DNA from: Romboutsia lituseburensis DSM 797
GTDB taxonomy: Bacteria; Bacillota; Clostridia; Peptostreptococcales; Peptostreptococcaceae
Length of the DNA stretch: 64,000 nucleotides
Direction: 5' to 3'
NCBI RefSeq assembly: GCF_900103615.1
Contig: NZ_FNGW01000004.1
Location: 310,001-374,000, forward strand
Below the pieces are notes generated by a model. The model made no database searches and was not told where the DNA came from. It saw only the letters and a list, made by a program, of their open reading frames with translations. Shown piece after piece: positions 27,842-35,858 of the stretch. Each line of letters starts with the position of its first letter. Positions within the stretch are counted from its first letter, which is position 1. The position numbers were made by a program, and so were the translations under genes.

Positions 27842-28528
27842 TTGAGCAACAATATAATAGAATTAAGAAATATGCAAAAATATTATCCAGTTGGAAAAGA
27901 TAAATTACATGTTTTAAAGTCTATAAATTTAGAAATAAAAAAAGGTGACTTTGTAATGATAATGGGTAAGTCAGGTAGTGGAAAAACTACACTACTAAAT
28001 ATATTAGGATTTTTAGATAGATTTAGTGAAGGTCAGTATATATTTAAAGGAAATGATGTTACAAATTTAAGTGAAAAAGAGAGATCAAAATTTAGAAATA
28101 CAAATATAGGATTTGTGTTTCAGCAATTTAACCTTATTCAAAATTTAAATATATATAAAAATGTTGAGTTACCAATGATATACAATAATAAATACTCAAA
28201 AGAAGAAAAAGATAAAAAAATTAAGCATAATTTAGACCTAGTAGATTTATCAGATAAAATAAATCAAAAACCATTAGAATTATCTGGAGGTCAGCAACAA
28301 CGTATTACAATAGCTCGTGCTCTAGTAAATGAACCAGATATAATATTTGCAGATGAACCAACAGGAGCACTAGATACTGAAACAAGTAAGGACATAATGG
28401 ATTTATTAAAAAAATTAAATAACGATGGAAAAACAATAATTATGGTTACACATGACCCAGAACTTTTAAACTACGCAACAAAGGTTGTTAGATTAAAAGA
28501 TGGTGTAGTAGTAGAAAGTGAGGAATAG
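27842..28528 (+). CDS. ABC transporter ATPase (MacB/LolD type)
   Basis: A 228-residue ATPase with Walker A (GKSGSGKTT), signature LSGGQQQR, Walker B (IIFADEPTGALD) and the H-loop (TMVTHDPE-like: IMVTHDPEL). It pairs with the permease that starts 2 bases after its stop. Start codon uncertain: TTG at 27842 gives the usual N terminus (SNNIIELRNMQKYY) and has GAGGTG before it; GTG at 27833 is also in frame. Works with the MacA-like adaptor upstream. Confidence 0.93.
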   Translation: MSNNIIELRNMQKYYPVGKDKLHVLKSINLEIKKGDFVMIMGKSGSGKTTLLNILGFLDRFSEGQYIFKGNDVTNLSEKERSKFRNTNIGFVFQQFNLIQNLNIYKNVELPMIYNNKYSKEEKDKKIKHNLDLVDLSDKINQKPLELSGGQQQRITIARALVNEPDIIFADEPTGALDTETSKDIMDLLKKLNNDGKTIIMVTHDPELLNYATKVVRLKDGVVVESEE

Positions 28529-28530
28529 TT

Positions 28531-29739
28531 ATGGTAATTATAAAAAATGCAATAGAAAATATAAAGACTAATAAGTTACGTGTAATAGTTGCTATGGTGT
28601 GGATAGTTTTAGGTATAACTTCGGTAGTTGTAGTATCTAGTATCGGAAATGGAATAGAAGAAGTGGGAGATAAAAATTTAGATGATCCTAAATACAGAGA
28701 AATATCAATACGATTTGATCAAAACTATGAAAGTTCTATTGACCCAAGTTTAATAAATCCATTTACATCAGAGGATTTAGATAAAATTTCATTAGTAAGT
28801 GGAGTTGAAAGAGTAGTTGCTAAATATGGTAGTGCTGAAAGTTTAAGTTATGGAACTCAAATTAACGGTAAAGATGAAAGTATATTTAGTGAAATTATAG
28901 AGTACAAAGATAAGCTAAAATTAGATGTTGAATGTGGTAGGTTATTTTCGCTAGAGGATCTAGATAGAAATGTAATAGTACTAGACCGTTTAATTGCTTC
29001 TAAATTATTTGGAGAAGATACTAAATCAGCAATAGGGCAACCCGTAGATATTAATGGAGAAACATTTGAGGTTATAGGAGTTTTAAAAGAATCTAAAGAA
29101 AATAAGTCAGAAATGGATGATTTATTTGAACAAGCAAAATCATATTTGTCTCCCAAAATATTAAATGAATTAAACAATATGCAGAGTTTTGGAAGTGTTA
29201 TAAGTGGAGTTAATATCTTAGTTAGTAAAGGCTATGATGTAATGGAAATAGGCGATAATGTTGTTAATATGCTTCAAACTAATACAGCAGAAGATGGTGA
29301 GTATGCATTAACTGGCGGAAATAATCAAACACATGAATTGGGATATATGCAACAGACTATAAATAGATTTACATCTGTTATATCAAATGTATCTCTTTTC
29401 ATAGGTGGGATAGGAATAATGAATATAATGTATATGTCTGTAACTGAAAGACAAAGAGAAATAGGAATTAGAAGGGCAATTGGTGCAGAGCCAAAAGATA
29501 TACTTATACAATTTTTAATAGAAACAATAGTGATAACTTTAATAGGTGGAATCGTAGGAATGATTGTAGGTACATTTGCAGCTAATTATGCATCTGGGTA
29601 TTTAGGAATAAAAGCTATACCAACAATAGAAATATATTTTAATGCAGTTTTTATATCTGTATTAATAGGAGCTATATTTGGATCAATACCTGCATATAAA
29701 GCATCAAACTTAGATCCAATAAAAGCTATACAAGGATAA
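28531..29739 (+). CDS. MacB-type ABC permease (FtsX-like)
   Basis: A 402-residue permease: one membrane segment at about 19-38, a large extracellular MacB-like domain (about 45-275) and three C-terminal membrane segments with the conserved REIGIRRAIGA loop (FtsX family). With the preceding ATPase and adaptor it forms a tripartite-type exporter of the kind used for peptides or antibiotics. The operon appears to be read from the ECF-type promoter at 26657. Confidence 0.92.
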   Translation: MVIIKNAIENIKTNKLRVIVAMVWIVLGITSVVVVSSIGNGIEEVGDKNLDDPKYREISIRFDQNYESSIDPSLINPFTSEDLDKISLVSGVERVVAKYGSAESLSYGTQINGKDESIFSEIIEYKDKLKLDVECGRLFSLEDLDRNVIVLDRLIASKLFGEDTKSAIGQPVDINGETFEVIGVLKESKENKSEMDDLFEQAKSYLSPKILNELNNMQSFGSVISGVNILVSKGYDVMEIGDNVVNMLQTNTAEDGEYALTGGNNQTHELGYMQQTINRFTSVISNVSLFIGGIGIMNIMYMSVTERQREIGIRRAIGAEPKDILIQFLIETIVITLIGGIVGMIVGTFAANYASGYLGIKAIPTIEIYFNAVFISVLIGAIFGSIPAYKASNLDPIKAIQG

Positions 29740-29755
29740 AATTTTAATGAAAAAG

Positions 29756-29784
29756 TGAAAGATTAAGTAAATTCAATTCGAATA
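29756..29784 (+). promoter_or_regulatory. Putative ECF-sigma promoter of the lemA-like gene
   Basis: TGAAAG, 17 bases, CGAATA, 47 bases before the start codon. A second GTGAAAGAT a little downstream lacks a matching -10. Confidence 0.6.
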
Positions 29785-29830
29785 TATAAGTGAAAGATCA
29801 AATAAATTAAAAATTTAAGGAGATATTAAA

Positions 29831-30406
29831 ATGAAAATAAATTTAAAAAATAAAAAAGTAAGAGCAGCAATAGTTGCAACAGTAGTAATATTAGTACCAT
29901 TAGGAGGAGTTTTTGTTTGGGGTTATGGTCAAGCTAACTTTATTGAGAATGATTATGTTGATATAGAATCAGATGTAAGAGTTATAAAGGATACAGCAAT
30001 TGAAAGAAATGATATTATATTAAAGTCTCAAGCTGATATATTAAAGTATATCAATGATAAAAAAACATTAGAAAATATAGATACTAAGACAAAAGAGTTA
30101 ATAGAACTATCAGAGTTTTCAGAAAGTACTAGTGATACAAATAAAAGAATAGATATGATCAATGAAGTAAATAAAGATGTTAACAAAGTATTAGTAGAAC
30201 TATATAAAAATGAAAAGGTTAAACAAGATGAAAAACTTTCAAAATCTATAGAATCTATAGAAGAATTAGATTATAGTATAGATGGTATAATAAAAGAACT
30301 TGCTGTTGGGAGTCTTAAGGAGTACAATGAAAGATTAAACAAGTTTCCAGTGAAATCTTATGCCGAAAAGCGTAATATGGAAAAAATAAATATAATAAAA
30401 AATTAA
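29831..30406 (+). CDS. LemA-like membrane protein
   Basis: A 191-residue protein with one N-terminal membrane segment (about 11-32) and a long helical extracellular part. The C-terminal SLKEYNERLNKFPVKSYAEK resembles the YN.k...fP end of LemA proteins, and the helical repeats and size also fit, but the N-terminal YN...V....W signature is weak. LemA function is poorly known; the family is often stress-linked. Its ECF-type promoter ties it to the sigma factor at 24820. RBS AAGGAGA. A diverged LemA or an unrelated helical protein are both possible. Confidence 0.6.
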   Translation: MKINLKNKKVRAAIVATVVILVPLGGVFVWGYGQANFIENDYVDIESDVRVIKDTAIERNDIILKSQADILKYINDKKTLENIDTKTKELIELSEFSESTSDTNKRIDMINEVNKDVNKVLVELYKNEKVKQDEKLSKSIESIEELDYSIDGIIKELAVGSLKEYNERLNKFPVKSYAEKRNMEKINIIKN

Positions 30407-30417
30407 TCTAGATAATG

Positions 30418-30453
30418 AAATACCCATACCTAATAGTTAGGTATGGGTATTTG
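30418..30453 (+). terminator. Terminator after the lemA-like gene
   Basis: AAATACCCATACCTA-ATAGT-TAGGTATGGGTATTT, a 15 bp stem; the T-run is interrupted (TTTGTATTTT). Confidence 0.8.
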
Positions 30454-30588
30454 TATTTTATAAAGTTTTTATAAATTGTTTGTATATTAACAATATTATA
30501 TATTTAAAAATGATAATCTTAGGGTAATTTTATTATATAATATAAATTGACAGTAATAATAAAATATCAATATTATGGAGGATTAAAT

Positions 30589-31245
30589 TTGAGTATACTT
30601 AGCCTTGAAAATGTAAAATATTCTTTTGAAAATACCAACATTTTAAATGGTATAGATTTGAAGATATCAAAAGGAGATTGCGTATCAATTATAGGTACTT
30701 CTGGATCTGGTAAAAGTACTTTATTAAAACTTTGTTCTGATCTTATAAGTCCAACAAGTGGAAGCATTTCATTTTATGAAAAAGATTATAATTCATATGA
30801 ACCTATAAACTTAAGAAAACAAATAAGTTATTGTGTTCAAATACCTTATCTATTTGGAGATACAGTTTATCAAAATCTATCTTATCCCTTTAAAATTAGA
30901 AAACAAGAAGTTAATAAAGATAAGATAATTAAATTTATGAAAAAGTTAAATTTAGATGAAAGCTATCTAGAAAAAGGAATAAACTCTTTATCTGGTGGAG
31001 AAAAGCAAAGAGTAGCTCTTATAAGAAATTTATTGTATAAGCCAGAAATATTGCTTTTAGATGAAGTTACATCTGGATTAGATTCTCAAAATGCTAAAAT
31101 AGTTCAGGATTTAATAAAAGATTTGAATGAAGATGGTGTAACTGTTATGTGGATAACTCATAGTTTAGAGCAGAGTGAGTCTATATTTAATAAACGAATT
31201 CAAATAGAACAAGGAAAGATAGTAAAAGAGGAGATATTAAAATAA
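30589..31245 (+). CDS. fetA: ABC transporter ATPase, FetA-like
   Basis: A 218-residue ABC ATPase with Walker A (GTSGSGKST), signature LSGGEKQR and Walker B (ILLLDEVTSGLD). The start is TTG at 30589 (protein LSILSLENVKYSF) after TATGGAGGAT; an upstream GTG in frame has no RBS. It overlaps the FetB-like permease by one base (TAATG), the usual pairing. FetAB is reported to export iron in Escherichia coli; metal specificity here is by family only. Confidence 0.85.
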   Translation: MSILSLENVKYSFENTNILNGIDLKISKGDCVSIIGTSGSGKSTLLKLCSDLISPTSGSISFYEKDYNSYEPINLRKQISYCVQIPYLFGDTVYQNLSYPFKIRKQEVNKDKIIKFMKKLNLDESYLEKGINSLSGGEKQRVALIRNLLYKPEILLLDEVTSGLDSQNAKIVQDLIKDLNEDGVTVMWITHSLEQSESIFNKRIQIEQGKIVKEEILK

Positions 31246-31991
31246 TGGATACATTATCATTAATAATAGCGTCAGTTTTAATCATTATACCAATATTCAT
31301 ATCTTATAAAGAAAAGCTTGGGCTAGAAAAAGAAATTATTATAAGTATGATTAGAGCAATTATTCAATTAGTTATAGTAGGATATATATTAGAATTTATA
31401 TTTGGTCAAAAAAGTCCTGTGTTCACAATTTGTTTAGTGTTAATCATGATAATAAATGCAGCACTTAATACTAAAAAAAGAGGAGAAGGAATTAAAAACT
31501 GTGAGTTTATTTCCTTTATATCTATAATAGTAGGAACAGCTATTACACTTTCAGTTCTTATAGTATCAAAAGCTATAGCATTTGTACCAAATGAAATAAT
31601 ACCAGTAGGAGGAATGATAATAAGTAACTCTATGGTAGCTATAGGATTAGCATATAGAAATTTAAACATGAGTTTTAAAAATAGAAGAAGTGAAGTAGAA
31701 GTAAAATTATCTCTAGGAAGTGATATAGGTGATGCATCTAAAACAATAATTAGAGATAGTATTAAAATGGCAATAATACCTACAATTGATTCAGCTAAAA
31801 CTCTAGGAATAGTATCTCTTCCCGGAATGATGACAGGTCTTATATTAGGTGGAGCATCACCTCTTATAGCAATAAAGTTTCAGATTATGGTTACATTTAT
31901 GATATTATCATCAGTTTCTATATCAGTAATATTAGCTACATATATGGCTTATAAAGACTTCTTTAATGAAAGAAAACAACTTAAAATATAA
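31245..31991 (+). CDS. fetB: FetB-like ABC permease (UPF0014)
   Basis: A 248-residue protein with about seven membrane segments. The conserved GGMIISNSMVAIGLAYRNL and LPGMMTGLILGGASPL segments identify the FetB/YbbM (UPF0014) family. Translationally coupled to the ATPase upstream by the overlapping TAATG. Likely exports iron or other metal ions, by analogy. Confidence 0.88.
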   Translation: MDTLSLIIASVLIIIPIFISYKEKLGLEKEIIISMIRAIIQLVIVGYILEFIFGQKSPVFTICLVLIMIINAALNTKKRGEGIKNCEFISFISIIVGTAITLSVLIVSKAIAFVPNEIIPVGGMIISNSMVAIGLAYRNLNMSFKNRRSEVEVKLSLGSDIGDASKTIIRDSIKMAIIPTIDSAKTLGIVSLPGMMTGLILGGASPLIAIKFQIMVTFMILSSVSISVILATYMAYKDFFNERKQLKI

Positions 31992-32004
31992 TTTCATTAC
32001 ATTT

Positions 32005-32046
32005 AAAAAAACGTAGAATTTAATTTATAAAATTCTGCGTTTTTTT
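32005..32046 (+). terminator. Terminator of the fetAB-like operon
   Basis: ACGTAGAATTT pairs with AAATTCTGCGT; flanked by A6 and T6. Confidence 0.9.
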
Positions 32047-32125
32047 GTGTATTAAATAATCTAAGATAGATTTTATGCTAAAATTAACTTAAGTGATATT
32101 AACATAACATTAAGGGGGAATGGTT

Positions 32126-33268
32126 ATGGGGATTTATTTAGATAATGCAGCAACATCATATCCAAAGCCAGAAATAGTAGCAAAAGCCATGTATGATTTT
32201 ATGATAAATAATGGGACAAGCTCAGGAAGAGGCTCTTATCAAAAAGCTATGCAATCAGATTTTTTAGTATATGAAACTAGAAAGTTAGTAGGAGATTTAT
32301 TTAAGTTTAAGGATTATAAAAAAGTAATATTTACATCTAATGTGACAGAGTCTTTAAATTTAGCATTAAGAGGAATTCTAGAAGAAAATGATCATGTGAT
32401 AACAAGTAGCTTAGAACATAATGCTGTATGGCGATGTTTAAAAACTTTAGAAAAAGAAATAAACATAACTATAACAAAAGTTAAAGCTAGTAAAGAAGGA
32501 TACACAAATCCACTTGATGTAGAAAAGGAAATAAAGAATAATACAAAGTTAATAGTATTTAATCATGCATCAAATGTATTGGGTACTATTCAGCCAATAG
32601 ATGAAATAGGGAAAATAGCTAAGGAGAATAATATATTATTTTTAGTAGATGCAGCTCAGACAGCAGGAGTAATAGATATAGATGTAAATAAAAGTAATAT
32701 AGATTTGTTAGCTTTTACAGGTCATAAAAGTTTGTTAGGGCCAATGGGAACTGGTGGACTTATAGTAAATTGTGATTATGATATAAAACCTTTAAAAGCA
32801 GGTGGGACTGGAGGCGATTCAGCATATGAATATCAGCCAGATTATTATCCAAATAAATTAGAAACAGGTACTTTAAATGTAAGTGGGCTAGCAGGACTAA
32901 AAGAAGCGATCAAATTTATAAATAAAGAAACTATACAAAAAATTCATACAAAAGAAACTGAAGTAGTAGATTATGCAATTGATAAATTAAGTAATGTGAA
33001 AAATATTGAAATATATGGACCGAAAAAAAGTGATGATATTGTAGGGGTAATATCATTTAATTTAAAAAATAAAAGAGCTGAAGATGTAGTTAATGAACTG
33101 GATTTAAAACATAATATAATGCTTAGAGCAGGACTTCATTGTGCACCAAATGCTCATGAATTAATAGGTACAAAAGATATAGGAAGCATAAGAATAGGAA
33201 TAGGATACTTTAATGAAAAACATGAAGTTGATACTTTAGTTTATGCATTAAATGAAATACAAGACTAA
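32126..33268 (+). CDS. Cysteine desulfurase-like class V aminotransferase
   Basis: A 380-residue PLP enzyme. N-terminal IYLDNAATSYPKPE, PLP-lysine segment FTGHKSLLGP, and the active-site cysteine segment RAGLHCAP mark a cysteine desulfurase/selenocysteine lyase-like protein. It would release sulfur from cysteine for Fe-S or other sulfur compounds. Start at 32126 because AAGGGGG lies 7 bases before it; the ATG at 32120 touches the RBS. The next gene encodes a small protein with an Fe-S type cysteine motif, consistent with a sulfur/Fe-S role. Confidence 0.9.
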   Translation: MGIYLDNAATSYPKPEIVAKAMYDFMINNGTSSGRGSYQKAMQSDFLVYETRKLVGDLFKFKDYKKVIFTSNVTESLNLALRGILEENDHVITSSLEHNAVWRCLKTLEKEINITITKVKASKEGYTNPLDVEKEIKNNTKLIVFNHASNVLGTIQPIDEIGKIAKENNILFLVDAAQTAGVIDIDVNKSNIDLLAFTGHKSLLGPMGTGGLIVNCDYDIKPLKAGGTGGDSAYEYQPDYYPNKLETGTLNVSGLAGLKEAIKFINKETIQKIHTKETEVVDYAIDKLSNVKNIEIYGPKKSDDIVGVISFNLKNKRAEDVVNELDLKHNIMLRAGLHCAPNAHELIGTKDIGSIRIGIGYFNEKHEVDTLVYALNEIQD

Positions 33269-33284
33269 ATGGGGGAATATAAAA

Positions 33285-33818
33285 ATGTATTTAGAAAGTA
33301 TTAATTTAAGTTTTATCCAACCATGTACAACAGATTCAAAAAGAATAAGAATAAAGGCTAATGTACCAAGAAACATAAGTGATATATTTCCTTATTTAAA
33401 TACATATTTAAAAACAGGAATTTATAACAAAAAAGCTAATACATTTGTATTTAACAAGGAACATAAGATTATAACTATGTTTGAAGATAATATAAATGTA
33501 GCGAAATTAATAAATGAAACAGAAGCATTTGAAGTATTAGATTATATAAAAGATATTATTAATGAAGTAGATGAAAAAAGAGAAGAAATAACTCCATGTG
33601 ATGAACTTAGAAAATTACCAAGTCCAATAGAAGCTTATGCATATTTACCTAAGTTAAATTGTAAAAAATGTGGTCAAGAAACTTGTTTAGCATTTGCAAC
33701 TAAATTAATAAAGGGTGAGTGTAAATTAAAGAGATGCTTGCATTTGTATGAAAATGGAAATGAAAGTAATGTGGAAAAATTAGAAGATATGATTTTATTA
33801 CTTGGATATGAACTATAA
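33285..33818 (+). CDS. (4Fe-4S) domain protein
   Basis: A 177-residue protein. The C-terminal half has PYLPKLNCKKCGQETCLAFA followed by GECKLKRC, which matches the four-cysteine Fe-S domain also found in corrinoid Fe-S proteins and RnfB. The N-terminal part (about 1-110) has no recognised family. Start at 33285 after GGGGGAA. It follows the cysteine desulfurase-like gene by 16 bases and a shared terminator comes after, so the two form an operon. Its specific partner is unknown. Confidence 0.82.
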   Translation: MYLESINLSFIQPCTTDSKRIRIKANVPRNISDIFPYLNTYLKTGIYNKKANTFVFNKEHKIITMFEDNINVAKLINETEAFEVLDYIKDIINEVDEKREEITPCDELRKLPSPIEAYAYLPKLNCKKCGQETCLAFATKLIKGECKLKRCLHLYENGNESNVEKLEDMILLLGYEL

Positions 33819-33849
33819 ATACAAATAAAGTTATTTAGTTAAAAATTTT

Positions 33850-33893
33850 AAAAAGAGTGACTTATGAATCTTAAAATTTAAAGTCACTCTTTT
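33850..33893. terminator. Bidirectional terminator between converging genes
   Basis: AAAAGAGTGACTT pairs with AAAGTCACTCTTTT. A-run before and T-run after suit both the Fe-S gene (+) and the gene at 33909-34313 (-). Confidence 0.85.
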
Positions 33894-33908
33894 GATTTAA
33901 AAATTTGA

Positions 33909-34313
33909 TTATCCTAATTGTTCTTCAGCTTTATCTACATAAGTAAATGGTAATGTATCTATATGAGCATCTTTTGGTTTTAATCTTCCTTCAATATTCC
34001 AAGTAAACCATACTCTTCTTACTTGACCTGTGTTTGCTAAGAATTTAAGTCCTTTTAGGTGAAGCTCTTTACTTTCGTTAGGTTCTAAAACAACAGTAGC
34101 TAGAACATCTTCTATTTGAGCTTTATCTGGATACTTATAATAGTTATAATCAACACTTAATTTTTTATTTGAATGATTAGTTATAGTTATTACTGGATAT
34201 CCTAATTTTTCAGTAAGTGAAGTATTGTTTTCTACGGAGATTTCTCTACTATAAGCAAATGAAATACTAGAAAACAAGAATACAAAAGATAAAGTTAAAA
34301 TTAATTTTTTCAT
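33909..34313 (-). CDS. Secreted protein of unknown function
   Basis: A 134-residue protein with a clear signal peptide (MKKLILTLSFVFLFSSISFAYS, cleavage near 20). The mature part looks beta-rich (PVITITNHSNKKLSVDYNYY, VVLEPNESKELHLKGL), like a small immunoglobulin-type fold, but I recognise no family. RBS AAGGAGGTG precedes the start on the minus strand. It is alone between two operons on the other strand. Confidence 0.8.
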   Translation of the reverse strand: MKKLILTLSFVFLFSSISFAYSREISVENNTSLTEKLGYPVITITNHSNKKLSVDYNYYKYPDKAQIEDVLATVVLEPNESKELHLKGLKFLANTGQVRRVWFTWNIEGRLKPKDAHIDTLPFTYVDKAEEQLG

Positions 34314-34493
34314 AAAAACACCTCCTTGTCATAGTTTTAGATTTTTTATAAAAAATATTCTAAACATCAAGATAAATCCTATGGTTGTACAATGATTAAA
34401 AATTTTTAACCAAAATTTAACTAAAAAGATTACACAATTTAATGTAAAATGTAATACAATTCAATGTAAATATAAATTAAGGAGTGAAAACAT

Positions 34494-34886
34494 ATGTACA
34501 TCATAATAGCTGGATGTGGAAGAATTGGCTCAAACTTAGCTAAAGACTTATTAGATGATGGGCATGATCTTGTAATAGTTGACAGAGACAAACAAAGGTT
34601 GGATTTGTTAGGTACGGGACTAAATGCAACGAGGATACTTGGAATAGAGTATGACTTAGATATTTTAAGAGAGGCAGGAATAGAAAATGCAGATGTATTT
34701 TTAGCATTAACGCAAAATGACAGTATAAATATAACTGCATGTCAGGTAGCAAAAGATATATTTAATGTAAACACTGTTGTAGCAAAAGTAGCAGATGTAA
34801 GCAAAGAGCATATTTATAAATCATTAAATATACAATATATCAATCCTATAAAACTAGGTATTGAAGCTTTAAAAAGTAGAATATAA
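34494..34886 (+). CDS. TrkA-N (RCK) domain protein, short
   Basis: A 130-residue protein with only the Rossmann-type RCK_N domain: GCGRIGSNLAKDL (nucleotide loop), VIVDRD and the DVFLALTQND segment. RCK domains gate potassium transporters in response to NAD(H)/ATP or second messengers. The RCK_C domain is absent; the next gene (34984) encodes a full-length homologue. It may act as a regulatory partner in the same complex. RBS AAGGAGTG. A dispersed repeat (copy C) follows the stop at once. Confidence 0.88.
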   Translation: MYIIIAGCGRIGSNLAKDLLDDGHDLVIVDRDKQRLDLLGTGLNATRILGIEYDLDILREAGIENADVFLALTQNDSINITACQVAKDIFNVNTVVAKVADVSKEHIYKSLNIQYINPIKLGIEALKSRI

Positions 34887-34934
34887 AAAAGTAGCTTTGC
34901 GACTGTAGCCAACGACTTAGTACGTTGCTCAAAA
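34887..34934 (-). repeat. Dispersed GC-rich repeat, copy C (inverted, short)
   Basis: On the minus strand: GAGCAACGTACTAAGTCGTT, then GGCTACAGTCGCAAAGCTAC and T6. It starts directly after the stop of the short trkA-like gene. Confidence 0.7.
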
Positions 34935-34983
34935 TAACTAATATCTTAGGAAATTATAAAATTTATAAAAAGAGGTAGTAAAA

Positions 34984-35667
34984 ATGAAAGTTATAGTAAT
35001 TGGTGGAGGTAAAGTTGGATTTTATCTTATAAACACACTAAAAAATAAAAAGCATGATGTTACTTTAATAGAAAAAGATAAGAACTTATGCGAAAAAATA
35101 TCTGAACAAGTTGATATAGATATAATAAATGGAGATGGAACAGATATAGATGTATTAAAAGACGCAGATATAGACGTAGCAGATGTTGTAGCGGCAGTTA
35201 CAGGTAAAGATGAGGAGAACTTAGTTATTTGCCAGGTTGTTAAAAATAATTTCAATATACAACATACTATAGCTAGGGTTAATAACCCTAAAAATCAACA
35301 GTTATTTAAGACTTTAGGAGTAGACAGTACGGTTTGTAGTACTCAAGTAATAACTAACTTAATTGATTGGGAATGTGAAAGTGAAAAAATAAGGATATTA
35401 CAAATATTTGAAAGAGGAGAAACAATATTAGCTGAAGTGGATATAGACAAAAAGGCATCATGGTGCGATAAGCTAGTTAAAAACTTAGATATACCAGCTA
35501 ACTGTGTATTAGTATCTGTATTTAGGGACGGAGAAGTAATATATCCTAAGGGAGATACTATGATAAAAGAACATGATAAAATTGTTTTAGTAACAGATAG
35601 CAACAATATGACAAATGAAGATGGTAAAAATTATTCGAAGTTAGAAAAAGCATTATTTAGACATTAG
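34984..35667 (+). CDS. trkA: Trk potassium uptake regulator TrkA
   Basis: A 227-residue protein with RCK_N (GGGKVGFYL, LIEKDKN) and RCK_C (about 140-220, EVDIDKKASWCDKLV...GDTMIKEHDKIVLV) domains. It binds nucleotide and controls the TrkH pore encoded at 35859. RBS AAGAGGT. Its length fits a single-copy TrkA/KtrA protein. With the short homologue upstream and the pore downstream this forms a potassium uptake locus. Confidence 0.93.
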   Translation: MKVIVIGGGKVGFYLINTLKNKKHDVTLIEKDKNLCEKISEQVDIDIINGDGTDIDVLKDADIDVADVVAAVTGKDEENLVICQVVKNNFNIQHTIARVNNPKNQQLFKTLGVDSTVCSTQVITNLIDWECESEKIRILQIFERGETILAEVDIDKKASWCDKLVKNLDIPANCVLVSVFRDGEVIYPKGDTMIKEHDKIVLVTDSNNMTNEDGKNYSKLEKALFRH

Positions 35668-35746
35668 AGTATTACCATTTAAAAAATGGTGATTTAAACA
35701 TAAATTACCTAGTATAAAAATATATTTAATATTAGAGGTGTGTAAG

Positions 35747-35845
35747 ATGTTAAAAATTAAAGAGATAGTTATTGGTATGGTAAAGGAACTATCATATATG
35801 TCAATATTAGTAGCTGTTTTATTAATTATGACAAATTTAATATAA
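35747..35845 (+). CDS. 32-residue membrane peptide in the trk locus
   Basis: The ATG at 35747 follows AGAGGTGTG and encodes a 32-residue peptide with a basic start (MLKIKEIVIGMVKEL) and one hydrophobic helix (about 18-31), ending 13 bases before trkH. Size, position and hydrophobicity recall small subunits such as KdpF, but there is no recognised homology. A coding role is inferred from the RBS, the uninterrupted frame and the tight packing between trkA and trkH. Confidence 0.55.
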   Translation: MLKIKEIVIGMVKELSYMSILVAVLLIMTNLI

Positions 35846-35858
35846 GAAGGTAAATTTT

